This document shows positions 1 through 8,454 of a stretch of 22,861 bases of DNA, piece after piece. The stretch lies in NCBI GenBank assembly GCA_947631585.1, contig CANRLY010000005.1, positions 1 to 22,861 on the forward strand, read 5' to 3'. Source of the stretch: an uncultured Clostridia bacterium. GTDB lineage: Bacteria; Bacillota; Clostridia; Oscillospirales; Ruminococcaceae. Each line of letters starts with the position of its first letter. Position 1 is the first letter of the stretch. Below the pieces are notes generated by a model. The model made no database searches. It worked only from the letters and a program-made list of their open reading frames with translations, and was not told the origin of the DNA. Position numbers and translations under genes: made by a program.

Positions 1-523
1 TCTTGTAAGCCAGCCCCAGCCCCAGAAAGACTTTGAACACCCCTTCGGTAACTTCTGATACGGCGGTGGGGGTCATGTTTCGCAGACCCTCATAATATCC
101 ACGCTCTACCGCCATTATCGCCCCCAGCAGGATACATGGAGCTATCGCTATCACCGACCACAGAGCCGCAGGTTCTTTTATAATGTAAACGCATATGGGG
201 TAAGCCAGAATAAGCGTCAGCAGGGTGAAGAATATCCCTGTCAGCGAAAACGACAGCCTTGCCGCACGCCGTATCTTGCGGACGTTCTGCCATCGGTCAA
301 AAGCGGCGTTTTCAGAGACCATTCTTGCCATTGCGGAGGGTATTCCCGATACGGCAATAGCAAACATAGGCATGAACACCGCATATGCGCTGGAAAAATA
401 CCCTGTGCCGCTGCCGCCGAGAATATTGGTCAGCGGTATCTTGTATATAAGCCCCAGTATCTTTGTTATTATCACGGTGGCGATAAGTATTACAGAACTT
501 CTTAAAAACCCTTGCTTTTTCAA
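1..523 (-). CDS. SpoVB/MVF-family lipid-linked oligosaccharide flippase, N-terminal part (cut by window edge)
   Basis: Multi-pass membrane protein of the MATE-like MVF superfamily (SpoVB, MurJ, Wzx). Family members flip lipid-linked sugar precursors across the cytoplasmic membrane, and SpoVB acts in the spore envelope. About 174 residues are visible. An N-terminal KKQGFLRSSVILI helix is followed by hydrophobic segments and the typical ERGYYEGLRNMTPTAVSEV stretch, which corresponds to RGYFQGxxNMxPxAxSQV in SpoVB. The best start is TTG at 523-521, because AAAGGA lies 8 nt upstream; no ATG fits that site. The 3' end is beyond base 1. It is divergent from the aminotransferase, and the two share a spacer holding a 25-bp palindrome. 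Family membership is clear. Whether it is true SpoVB or another polysaccharide flippase cannot be decided from this fragment. Confidence 0.85.
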   Translation of the reverse strand, partial: MKKQGFLRSSVILIATVIITKILGLIYKIPLTNILGGSGTGYFSSAYAVFMPMFAIAVSGIPSAMARMVSENAAFDRWQNVRKIRRAARLSFSLTGIFFTLLTLILAYPICVYIIKEPAALWSVIAIAPCILLGAIMAVERGYYEGLRNMTPTAVSEVTEGVFKVFLGLGLAYK

Positions 524-622
524 GATCTCAGTCCTTTCAATGCCCATTTATCGTGGATATCCGCTCTTGTAAATCTATGTCCGAAACCGCTCCCGTATGC
601 CCTGTACCGGTATCTTCCTGAG

Positions 623-647
623 CTTTTGATAAAAATTTTCTCAAAAG
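623..647. promoter_or_regulatory. 25-bp near-perfect palindrome, candidate operator
   Basis: Arms CTTTTGA (623-629) and TCAAAAG (641-647) continue inward as AAAA/TTTT around a central base at 635. Eleven of twelve base pairs match; the only mismatch is 630/640. It lies in the divergent spacer, a few bases before the -35 region of the aminotransferase promoter. The low GC content and missing T-tract in the right context argue against a terminator. The binding protein is unknown. Confidence 0.5.
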
Positions 648-649
648 AC

Positions 650-678
650 TTTTAATTTCGGAAAAAGTGTGTTATAAT
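650..678 (+). promoter_or_regulatory. Sigma-A-type promoter for the aminotransferase gene
   Basis: A perfect TATAAT lies at 673-678. The -35 is poor: TTTTAA at 650-655 with a 17-bp spacer, or TTTAAT at 651-656 with 16 bp. The weak -35 next to the palindrome at 623-647 would suit an activated or operator-controlled promoter. The start of transcription would be near 685, leaving about 60 nt of leader. Confidence 0.45.
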
Positions 679-744
679 TAATTAGTTATTTGCTGCGAAC
701 AGTGTAAAGCAGTAGACTTTTACATTGAAAGGAAGTTGTTTATT

Positions 745-1941
745 ATGGCATATTTATTTTCAAAAAAGGTCTCAGCCCTCAAACCCTCTGCTATAAGAGA
801 GATACTTAAATACTCCTCCGACCCGACTGTTATCTCCCTTGCTGCCGGCAACCCTGCGCCTGATGCGTTCCCGGTAGACGCAGTGAGGAGCATATCCGCT
901 TCCATATTGCAGGATACGCCTATAGCCGCTCTCCAGTACAGCATAACCGAGGGCTATCCTCCGCTCAGGGAAAAGCTCAAAGAACAGCTGAAAAAAGACG
1001 GCTGCTTTGATCCGGAGACTGACGATCTTATTATCACTTCCGGCGCACAGCAGGCTAATGAACTTTCCGCAAAGGTGCTTTGCGATGACGGCGACACTAT
1101 CTTGTGCGAAGCCCCCAGCTTTATCGGTTCGCTGAACGCTTTCAAGTCCTATGACGTGAATCTTGTTGGCGTCGATCTTGACGAGGACGGGATCAATATC
1201 GAAAAGCTGGAACAAGCTCTAAAGACCGAAAAGTCTGTAAAACTGCTTTATCTTATCCCGAATTTTCAGAATCCTACAGGACTGACGACCTCCCTTGAAA
1301 AGCGCAAAGCCGTTTATGAACTTGCAAAGAAATACAATATAGGTATACTGGAGGACAATCCTTACGGCGACCTGAGATTTGCCGGAGAAGATATACCGCC
1401 TATCAAGTCTCTTGACACCGAGGGCAGGGTCATCTACTCAAGGACTTTCTCAAAGGTGCTTGCACCGGGAATAAGAGTGGGATATGTTTCCGCACCAAAG
1501 GATATAATCTCTAAAGTGATCGTCTGCAAGCAGGTCTCTGACGTTCATACGAACATCTGGGGACAGATGCTCACCGATAAATTCCTGGAGCAGACCGATA
1601 TGACAAAGCATTTTGCATGTCTCCGTGAGATATACAAGAGAAAATGCTCTCTTATGATAAAGGGCATAGAGGATAATTTTTCTTCTGCGGTATCATTTAC
1701 CAGACCGGAGGGAGGACTCTTTATATGGTGTACTCTTCCGGAAAACTGCAATATGCAGGAATTCTGTACAAGGGCAGTAAGGGACTATAAAGTCGCAGTC
1801 GTTCCGGGAAACGCTTTCCTTGTGAACGAAAACACGCCTACCACCAGTTTCAGGCTGAACTTCTCAACTCCGTCTGACAAACAGATAGTTAAAGGCTGCG
1901 AACTGTTGGGCAAGCTTTCAAAAGAGATGTTCGGCGAATAA
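745..1941 (+). CDS. PLP-dependent aminotransferase, fold type I (class I/II; LysN/MocR-domain-like)
   Basis: Cytosolic pyridoxal-phosphate aminotransferase of 398 aa, full length for the family. Visible features from the N-terminus: AAGNPAPDAFP, the TSGAQQAN cofactor-binding turn, NPTG at about 176-179, DNPYGDLRF with the Asp and Tyr that contact PLP, and SRTFSKVLAPGIRVGY with the Schiff-base Lys at about 237. This arrangement is typical of the 2-aminoadipate/aromatic/multi-substrate aminotransferases related to the MocR C-terminal domain, but there is no N-terminal helix-turn-helix, so it is an enzyme rather than a regulator. The ATG at 745 is chosen because GAAAGGAAG ends 9 nt before it; the in-frame TTG at 736 would abut the ribosome binding site. 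The amino acid substrate cannot be read from the sequence. Its own promoter lies at 650-678. Confidence 0.9.
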   Translation: MAYLFSKKVSALKPSAIREILKYSSDPTVISLAAGNPAPDAFPVDAVRSISASILQDTPIAALQYSITEGYPPLREKLKEQLKKDGCFDPETDDLIITSGAQQANELSAKVLCDDGDTILCEAPSFIGSLNAFKSYDVNLVGVDLDEDGINIEKLEQALKTEKSVKLLYLIPNFQNPTGLTTSLEKRKAVYELAKKYNIGILEDNPYGDLRFAGEDIPPIKSLDTEGRVIYSRTFSKVLAPGIRVGYVSAPKDIISKVIVCKQVSDVHTNIWGQMLTDKFLEQTDMTKHFACLREIYKRKCSLMIKGIEDNFSSAVSFTRPEGGLFIWCTLPENCNMQEFCTRAVRDYKVAVVPGNAFLVNENTPTTSFRLNFSTPSDKQIVKGCELLGKLSKEMFGE

Positions 1942-1976
1942 GCAAACAAGCTAATTTGACAAAAAGGACAGAAGTT

Positions 1977-2498
1977 ATGAAAACTCCGTATTTATTAGGT
2001 CAGAAAATACTGTGTATCATCTCCACGACCGTGCTGGGCGGCTGCGTTATCGGCGATGCGGTGGCTCTCCTGATGAAATTTGAAGCAAACAGCGACTGGG
2101 TGTTTGTGGTGAATCTGCTGCTGTCGCTGATAGCAATGGCGGTATTTATCACCCTTATAAGAAAACCTGAGCTGACGGGAGTTGTGCCTAAACCGTATAA
2201 CGACAGCAGCATAACAGTACTTTCTGCCACAAGAACATATATATGTATAGTATATCTGGACGTTGCGCTGATAATGGGTCTGGTGGTGTTCGGAACTTCG
2301 CTTATTCCTGACTTTCAGCTGAGTATCAGCATAATCGGCGTGGCGGCAATAGTTTTCATAATCAGCGCCGTGAACTATATATTTGATTGCAGAAGAATAA
2401 ACAGCGGCAAAGATACCGCCGCAAAGGATCCCTCCCCGCAGGAGGAGACTCCGGCTTCTGCCGAAAACGACGATATTTCCAATCAGAAAGGATCCTGA
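1977..2498 (+). CDS. Four-TM membrane protein of unknown function
   Basis: I do not recognise this protein. It has 173 residues with four hydrophobic segments at about 11-33, 41-61, 88-110 and 115-137. A hydrophilic C-terminal tail from about 140, rich in Ala, Glu, Asp and Pro, is probably cytoplasmic and disordered. ATG 1977 has AAGGA 8 nt upstream, which favours it over an in-frame TTG at 1956. It sits 35 bp after the aminotransferase and 4 bp before trpS, so it is probably co-transcribed with both. Nothing visible suggests an enzyme; no conserved charged residues lie inside the membrane segments. Confidence 0.75.
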   Translation: MKTPYLLGQKILCIISTTVLGGCVIGDAVALLMKFEANSDWVFVVNLLLSLIAMAVFITLIRKPELTGVVPKPYNDSSITVLSATRTYICIVYLDVALIMGLVVFGTSLIPDFQLSISIIGVAAIVFIISAVNYIFDCRRINSGKDTAAKDPSPQEETPASAENDDISNQKGS

Positions 2499-2502
2499 TC
2501 TT

Positions 2503-3501
2503 ATGTCAGAGAAAAAAATAATTTTCAGCGGAATCCAGCCTACGGGTACATTTACTCTTGGCAACTATATCGGAGCTGTGAGGAACTGGGCAAAATTGCA
2601 GGAAGAATATAACTGTATCTATTCGATAGTGGATATGCACGCAATTACTGTTAGACAAGACCCGGTCAAACTCAGACAGCATAGTCTGGAAGCTTACGCT
2701 CTTATAATGGCTTGCGGCATCGACCCTGAAAAGTCTGTTGCTTTTATCCAAAGCCATGCGCCTACTCACGCCATGCTCAACTGGATACTGGCTTGCTCTA
2801 CCCAGTTCGGGGAGCTTTCCAGAATGACTCAGTTCAAGGATAAAGCTGCAAAACATTCTGACGATGTAAATGCCGGACTTTTCACCTATCCCGTGCTGAT
2901 GGCTGCGGATATCCTCGGCTATAACGCAGACCTTGTTCCGGTCGGCGTTGACCAGAAACAACATCTTGAACTTGCAAGAAATGTGGCACAGCGTTTCAAC
3001 CAGAAATACGGCGAATTTTTCACCGTGCCTGACGCATATATCCCCGAAGTAGGCGCAAAGGTCATGTCGCTTCAGGAACCTACCAAGAAAATGTCAAAAT
3101 CGGACGCTAACCCCAATGCCTGCATTTTCATACTGGACGATAAGGATACTATTATCAGAAAGTTCAGACGGGCGGTCACCGACAGCGATTCGGAAATTGT
3201 CTTTAAAGAGGGCAAAGACGGCATTAACAACCTTATCACTATTTACTCAGCCGTGACAGGAAAGAGTTTTGAAGAGACGGAAAAGGAGTTTGCCGGCAAA
3301 GGCTACGGCGATTTCAAGACCGCCGTGGGCGAAGCGGTATCAGACCATCTGGCGCCTGTCAGGGAGAAATTTGCTCAGTTGATGTCTGACAAGGCATACC
3401 TGAAAGACTGCTATACCAAAGGCGCAGAAAAAGCCATGCGTATATCCGGAAAGGTGGTTTCAAAGGCTTACCGTAAGGTGGGCTTTGTGGACTCCCACTG
3501 A
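2503..3501 (+). CDS. trpS: Tryptophanyl-tRNA synthetase
   Basis: Class Ic aminoacyl-tRNA synthetase that charges tRNA-Trp with tryptophan in the cytosol. The 332-aa length is normal for bacterial TrpRS. It opens with IFSGIQPTGTFTLGNYIGA, holding the HIGH-equivalent motif (TLGNY, residues 18-22). The KMSKS loop is at 196-200 in EPTKKMSKSD, and GVDQKQHLELAR is the usual tryptophan/ATP pocket segment. Start ATG 2503 has AGAAAGGA upstream, inside the end of the preceding gene, which stops 4 bp earlier. I see no T-box or trp-type leader in front of it, since it lies within a gene cluster, so expression probably follows the upstream genes. Confidence 0.97.
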   Translation: MSEKKIIFSGIQPTGTFTLGNYIGAVRNWAKLQEEYNCIYSIVDMHAITVRQDPVKLRQHSLEAYALIMACGIDPEKSVAFIQSHAPTHAMLNWILACSTQFGELSRMTQFKDKAAKHSDDVNAGLFTYPVLMAADILGYNADLVPVGVDQKQHLELARNVAQRFNQKYGEFFTVPDAYIPEVGAKVMSLQEPTKKMSKSDANPNACIFILDDKDTIIRKFRRAVTDSDSEIVFKEGKDGINNLITIYSAVTGKSFEETEKEFAGKGYGDFKTAVGEAVSDHLAPVREKFAQLMSDKAYLKDCYTKGAEKAMRISGKVVSKAYRKVGFVDSH

Positions 3502-3564
3502 CAACCGGACGGTATGTGCAGTCGGGACTGAGCGTAAAATGACAGACGAAAGGAATGGCAGAAG

Positions 3565-6345
3565 GTGCTTAACACGGCTTTGTTCAAAGATATAGTTCGT
3601 GAGATAAAAAACTCCTTTGGCCGCTTTATGTCAATTTTTGCGATAACGCTCCTCGGCTGCGGATTTTTTGCCGGTATAAAGGCTACAATGCCTGATATGA
3701 AAGACACCGCCGCCGATTATTTTGAGCAAAACAAACTTATGGACCTGAAACTGGTCTCTACTATCGGTATAAGAAGCGATGAGATCGCCGCCCTTAAAAA
3801 GCTTGACTGCGTGGACGGGGTAATGGCAGGGTATTCCAAGGACGTTTTCTTTGAAAATGACGGCAAGAACGAAGTGCTGAAATTCATGTCCTATAACGGC
3901 AGCCTGCCTGACGACGACAAAAATAACCTTAACCATCTGGTGCTTCTCGAGGGCAGACTTCCCGAAAATTCCGGCGAATGTGTGGTCGATACCAAGCTGC
4001 GCTCAGAAGCTTATCAGATCGGCAAGACTATAGATATAACTTTACCTTCCGACAGTGAAGAACTGTCGGATACTTTTCGCTGCGGCAGCTTTAAGATAGT
4101 AGGCGTGGTGGCTTCGCCGCTTTATATCGGTTATGAGCGTGACAGAACTAACATCGGCAGCGGCACTGTTGCCGGATATGTTTATATCAATGAAGCGGAT
4201 TTTACTGCCGATCACTATTCCGAACTGTTCCTTACACTGAAAAACTGCGATGACCCGCCGTTTTCCGACGAATACCTGGATAAGGTCGAGAAACTTGAAA
4301 AAACGGTGGATCAAGCGTTTTCCGACAGCGTTAATGAAAGATTCAACCAGTTGGTAAACGAGTCACGGAATAAGATAGATTCAGCAGCTGCGTCAGTTCA
4401 GTCTCTGGAAGAAATTCTGGGATATGAGCCGGAGGAACTTGCAAAAGTTTATGAGGAAAGCTCTGCGGCATATTTACAAATGGAAGCGGAACTTGCCGAG
4501 GACAGCGGCTATCTGGCGCAGGGAAGCCTTGCAAACGCAAAAAGCCGCCTGGATATGCTGGGGGAAGTGCTTGCTGCAAGACAGTCCGGCGACAGTGAAA
4601 GCATTTCGGTGTTTGAAGAACAGCTTGCTCAGTCAAAGCAGGAGATAGAAGCCGCACAGCAGCAGCTAGACGCTATGGAAACTCCGCAGGTGTTCAGCTA
4701 TACCAGATACTCAAATTCCGATTACGGCTCTTTTGACGGCGACAGCCAGAAGATAGATATGATCTCCAGAGTGTTCCCGGTGTTTTTCATTCTGGTGGCT
4801 GCGCTTGTCTGCCTAACGACTATGACGAGAATGATCGAGGAACAGCGAATCCAAATAGGTACTTATAAGGCTCTGGGATATTCTTCCATGAAGATCGCAG
4901 CTAAGTATCTTTGCTATGGCGTAACTGCCTCTGTGCTGGGAAGCCTTATCGGCACGGCGGCAGGACTTCAGATTTTTCCCAGAATAATATATAATTGCTA
5001 TAAGATACTGTATAATATCCCTGAGATAAATACGCCGTTCAAGCCGCTGTACGCAGCAGGCTGTATGACCGTTTCGGTGATTTGTACGGTGTTTGCCGTG
5101 GTGTATTCCTGCCGGAAAGAACTGGTCTCACAGCCGTCAGAGCTTATGAGACCAAAAGCCCCTAAGATAGGTAAGCGTGTTTTCCTTGAAAAAGTGGGAT
5201 CCATCTGGAACAGACTGGATTTTCTTGCAAAGGTCACTGTTCGTAATCTTATGAGATATAAGAAGCGGTTTTTTATGACTGTTGTGGGAATTGCCGGCTG
5301 CACCGCACTGATCCTTACCGGCTTTGCCCTTAAACATTCTATCAGCGCAATTTTAGATCTACAGTTTAAAACTGTTTTTAAATATGGCGGTATAGCTGCC
5401 CTGGACGTTGACAAGTTTACTTCTGAGGACGGTGTTGAAACCGTGATGAATACCCCTGGAGTTACAAGCGCAATGCCTGGCTGCCAGCTTAACGGAGAAG
5501 TCACTATCGGCAAGGAGTATCAGTCGGTGAATGTGGTCGTACCCGGTTCGGGTGAGTCGCTGTCTGACTATGTGGTGCTTCGTGACAGGCAAAGCGGCAA
5601 AGCTATCACTCTTGATAACAGCGGAGTTGTCATAACCGAAAAACTTTCACGGCTCTCCGGACTGGGAGTGGGCGACAACATAACGGTGGACCTTGACGAG
5701 ACGGGCAGCTTTAAGGCTGAAATTTCAGGAGTTACGGAAAATTATGCGCTCCACTATGTGTATATAACCCCTGAATTATATGAGAAGCTTCTGGAGAAGC
5801 CGCAGTTCAACATCTGCTATTTTAACTTTGACAGCAAAACTGACTCTTCTGAATTGTCACAAGACCTCCTTGAGACCGGAAAGGTCAGAGGAGTGTCCCT
5901 TCTTAAAGATAACGGCAAGAACTTTTCAGATTCTCTGAACAGCCTGAACGCCATAGTCTGGCTGCTGATAATCTGCGCCGGTGCGCTTGCTCTGGTGGTG
6001 CTTTATAATCTTGCAAACATCAACATTACCGAAAGAGTCAGGGAGATCGCAACAATTAAGGTGCTGGGATTCTACGACGGAGAGACGTCGGCGTATATAT
6101 ATCGGGAGAACATCATTTCAGCGGTCATAGGTATAATAATCGGCTGGGCGGTGGGAATAGTCCTGCACCGGTTCGTGGTAATGACCGCCGAAGTGGACAT
6201 AGTTATGTTTGACCGATCGGTGGTGTGGTGGTCGTTCCTGTTCTCCGCACTGCTTACAATGGCGTTTACTTCCATTATAAATATTGTGCTGCATTTCAAA
6301 CTTAAAGGCATAAGTATGGTAGAATCACTTAAATCCGTTGAATAA
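3565..6345 (+). CDS. Large FtsX/MacB-type ABC transporter permease
   Basis: Membrane subunit of an ABC exporter-like system, 926 aa. Layout: one TM at about 20-40; a large extracytoplasmic domain (about 45-395) with a helical, Gln/Glu-rich stretch at about 270-372 that looks like a coiled coil; an FtsX core of three TMs at about 400-515 with EEQRIQIGTYKALGYS; a further TM near 570-590; a second extracytoplasmic domain; and a C-terminal FtsX core near 775-910 with ERVREIATIKVLGF. This two-core arrangement is common in Firmicute permeases linked to peptide-antibiotic resistance, envelope stress or lipoprotein handling. The GTG at 3565 is chosen: GAAAGGA ends 10 nt before it, and the nearby ATG at 3555 is out of frame. 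Its likely ATPase partner lies at 8451-9152, three genes downstream. Substrate unknown. Confidence 0.9.
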   Translation: MLNTALFKDIVREIKNSFGRFMSIFAITLLGCGFFAGIKATMPDMKDTAADYFEQNKLMDLKLVSTIGIRSDEIAALKKLDCVDGVMAGYSKDVFFENDGKNEVLKFMSYNGSLPDDDKNNLNHLVLLEGRLPENSGECVVDTKLRSEAYQIGKTIDITLPSDSEELSDTFRCGSFKIVGVVASPLYIGYERDRTNIGSGTVAGYVYINEADFTADHYSELFLTLKNCDDPPFSDEYLDKVEKLEKTVDQAFSDSVNERFNQLVNESRNKIDSAAASVQSLEEILGYEPEELAKVYEESSAAYLQMEAELAEDSGYLAQGSLANAKSRLDMLGEVLAARQSGDSESISVFEEQLAQSKQEIEAAQQQLDAMETPQVFSYTRYSNSDYGSFDGDSQKIDMISRVFPVFFILVAALVCLTTMTRMIEEQRIQIGTYKALGYSSMKIAAKYLCYGVTASVLGSLIGTAAGLQIFPRIIYNCYKILYNIPEINTPFKPLYAAGCMTVSVICTVFAVVYSCRKELVSQPSELMRPKAPKIGKRVFLEKVGSIWNRLDFLAKVTVRNLMRYKKRFFMTVVGIAGCTALILTGFALKHSISAILDLQFKTVFKYGGIAALDVDKFTSEDGVETVMNTPGVTSAMPGCQLNGEVTIGKEYQSVNVVVPGSGESLSDYVVLRDRQSGKAITLDNSGVVITEKLSRLSGLGVGDNITVDLDETGSFKAEISGVTENYALHYVYITPELYEKLLEKPQFNICYFNFDSKTDSSELSQDLLETGKVRGVSLLKDNGKNFSDSLNSLNAIVWLLIICAGALALVVLYNLANINITERVREIATIKVLGFYDGETSAYIYRENIISAVIGIIIGWAVGIVLHRFVVMTAEVDIVMFDRSVVWWSFLFSALLTMAFTSIINIVLHFKLKGISMVESLKSVE

Positions 6346-6373
6346 CTAATTTTTTGAAAGAGAGGTAAATTTT

Positions 6374-6589
6374 ATGGAAAACAAAAAAGACAATATTTTT
6401 CTTGCGGTGGCGAGCGCTTTTCTGATGGGACTTCTGTTCGGCTTCCTGATGGAACTGCTGAGAAGATATCTTGCTCACGATGAGGACGACCAGGTCTGCG
6501 AGGAATATATCATCGAGGACGCCGACATTGAGGACGACGACCATGAGGGTATTCTTTGGGAAGATGAAACAGAGGCATATTCATTCTAA
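6374..6589 (+). CDS. Small single-pass membrane protein with an acidic tail
   Basis: A 71-aa protein I do not recognise. It has one hydrophobic segment at about 8-28 (Phe, Leu, Gly, Met rich), then RR, then a strongly acidic tail from about 35 to 67 with more than 15 Asp/Glu residues. The positive-inside rule with KK at 4-5 and RR at 30-31 gives no clear topology. AGAGAGG precedes ATG 6374. It lies 28 bp after the ABC permease and 27 bp before ychF, so it is probably in the same transcript. The good ribosome binding site, position and protein-like composition support a real gene. Confidence 0.7.
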   Translation: MENKKDNIFLAVASAFLMGLLFGFLMELLRRYLAHDEDDQVCEEYIIEDADIEDDDHEGILWEDETEAYSF

Positions 6590-6616
6590 TTTTTCAGGAA
6601 AGGCGAAATAATAATC

Positions 6617-7711
6617 ATGAAACTTGGTATGGTAGGACTGCCTAATGTGGGCAAATCAACTCTTTTCAACGCACTGACTAACGCAGGCGCAGAATCTGCA
6701 AACTATCCGTTCTGTACTATCGAGCCGAACGTGGGTATAGTTTCCGTCCCCGATGAAAGACTTGATAAACTGGCTGAGATGTACTCTCCTGAGAAGTTCA
6801 CCCCTGCAACGCTGGAATTTGTGGATATCGCCGGACTGGTAAAGGGTGCTTCAAAAGGAGAAGGACTTGGAAATAAATTCCTGTCAAATATCAGGGAAGT
6901 GGACGCAGTAGTCCATGTGGTAAGATGCTTTGAAAACGATAATATAATCCACGTTGACGGAAGTATCGACCCGGCAAGAGATATAGAGACTATAGATCTG
7001 GAACTTATTTTTGCGGACGTGGAACTTATAGAGAGAAAACTGGATAGGACTAAAAAGGCTCTTAAAGGGGATAAGGGTCTGGCTGCGATGGTGGAATTTC
7101 TTGAGGGACTGAAAGAGCATCTTGAAAACGGCGGCGCAGCAAGGGCTTTTCCCATGACAGAGGAACAGTCGGAGTTTATAAAGGATACGCCGCTGCTTTC
7201 CATGAAGCCTGTTATCTACGCTGCTAATATGAGCGACGACGACTTCCGCAACGACCTTTCCAAAAACGCCAACTATAATAAAGTCTGCGAGATAGCCAAA
7301 AAACAAGGTGCGGCTGTTCTGCCGGTGTGCGCCCAGCTGGAAGCGGAAATAGCCGATATGGACGATGAGGACAAGCAGATGTTTCTTGCCGACCTGGGGC
7401 TGGAGATAAGCGGTCTTGACCGTATCATAAAGGAAGGCTACGCCCTGCTGGGACTTATTTCTTACCTGACCGCCGGTCCTACCGAAGTAAGGGCGTGGAC
7501 TATAACTAAAGGCACAAAAGCTCCCCAGGCGGCTGGAAAGATACACAGCGATTTTGAAAAGGGCTTTATCCGTGCGGAAGTGGTGTCTTTCAGCGACCTG
7601 ATGGAGTGCGGTTCAATGAATGTCGCCAAGGAAAAAGGTCTCGTCCGCCTAGAGGGAAAAGACTATGTTATGCAGGACGGCGACGTGGTGCTGTTCCGCT
7701 TTAACGTGTAA
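6617..7711 (+). CDS. ychF: Ribosome-binding ATPase YchF (OLA1-type Obg-family P-loop protein)
   Basis: Cytosolic Obg-family nucleotide hydrolase that in characterised members prefers ATP to GTP, binds ribosomes and affects stress responses. It has 364 aa, the normal size. G1 is GLPNVGKST (7-15). G3 is DIAGL (70-74), followed by the glycine-rich VKGASKGEGLGN. The G4 position is NMSD (204-207) rather than NKxD, which is the YchF/OLA1 change that relaxes guanine specificity. A C-terminal TGS-like domain spans about 278-362. It ends GKDYVMQDGDVVLFRFNV as usual. It lies between ABC permease and ATPase genes with no sequence sign of a functional link to them. Confidence 0.96.
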   Translation: MKLGMVGLPNVGKSTLFNALTNAGAESANYPFCTIEPNVGIVSVPDERLDKLAEMYSPEKFTPATLEFVDIAGLVKGASKGEGLGNKFLSNIREVDAVVHVVRCFENDNIIHVDGSIDPARDIETIDLELIFADVELIERKLDRTKKALKGDKGLAAMVEFLEGLKEHLENGGAARAFPMTEEQSEFIKDTPLLSMKPVIYAANMSDDDFRNDLSKNANYNKVCEIAKKQGAAVLPVCAQLEAEIADMDDEDKQMFLADLGLEISGLDRIIKEGYALLGLISYLTAGPTEVRAWTITKGTKAPQAAGKIHSDFEKGFIRAEVVSFSDLMECGSMNVAKEKGLVRLEGKDYVMQDGDVVLFRFNV

Positions 7712-7722
7712 GGTGAACGGCA

Positions 7723-8454
7723 ATGGCTTCAAGTAAGAATTTTGACCCGAACAAAATTTCTCGCATTATAGGACTGGTATTTGCGGCTATCGGAATAGTC
7801 ATGCTGATAGTTTTCATTGGTGCGGCTGTATACTCGTATACGGTCATGCACAGTTATGAAAAAACAAGCTCCACCATATTCGATATATCGTATACCAAGA
7901 ATAATAACGGCGAAACGCACAAGAGGGTCAGCGTTGAGTATGAATTTGACGGCACTGCGTATCAGGAGGTACTGCCCAACTCCGACAGCTCCATGAGGGT
8001 GGGACAGAGCGTTGCCATATATGTTGACCCCGACGACCCCAAAAGCATAGAGACTATGGAGAGCATGGTGATCTTGCTTGCGGTGTTCGGCGGCTTCGGA
8101 ATTGTGTTCAGCACGATTGGCTTCATATTCTTGATAAAATGCAAAGACTACCGCAAAAAGCTGATAGACGAGGGCAGGGGCGAACTTGTGTATGCAACAG
8201 TTACATACGCAGGAGAATCAAACGTAAGAGTAAACTACCAAACAGCATACCATGTAAAAGCAACATGGACGGACGAGTCCGGCAATGTGCATGAGTTCAA
8301 ATCGAAGCTTACATATACCGACCCTCGCATTTATCTTAACGTGGGCGACCAGATACAGGTGTATGTAGACCCGAAAAATTATAAGCATTATTATGTTTGT
8401 TTGGAAGATCTGGAAGAAATGTTTATCCAAAGCAAGGAAAGGGACATTCAGTGA
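7723..8454 (+). CDS. DUF3592-type two-TM membrane protein
   Basis: A 243-aa membrane protein with TM segments at about 14-40 and 114-138. Between them is an extracytoplasmic beta-rich domain, and after the second TM a related cytoplasmic domain. The two soluble parts share an internal repeat: VGQSVAIYVDPDDP (93-106) and VGDQIQVYVDPKNY (207-220). This VGxxVxVYYDPxNP pattern is typical of DUF3592 proteins, whose role is unknown. ATG 7723 lies 11 bp after the ychF stop, with AAGGTGA overlapping that stop. Its own stop overlaps the GTG start of the ABC ATPase by 4 bp (8451-8454), so translation of the two is probably coupled. Confidence 0.85.
   Translation: MASSKNFDPNKISRIIGLVFAAIGIVMLIVFIGAAVYSYTVMHSYEKTSSTIFDISYTKNNNGETHKRVSVEYEFDGTAYQEVLPNSDSSMRVGQSVAIYVDPDDPKSIETMESMVILLAVFGGFGIVFSTIGFIFLIKCKDYRKKLIDEGRGELVYATVTYAGESNVRVNYQTAYHVKATWTDESGNVHEFKSKLTYTDPRIYLNVGDQIQVYVDPKNYKHYYVCLEDLEEMFIQSKERDIQ

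Noticed and set aside
736..744. TTG start three codons before the aminotransferase ATG
   Set aside because: It would overlap the end of the GAAAGGAAG ribosome binding site, leaving no spacer.
6884..7546. Open frame of 220 codons on the minus strand inside ychF
   Set aside because: It is antisense to a highly conserved gene, with no ribosome binding site and non-protein-like composition.
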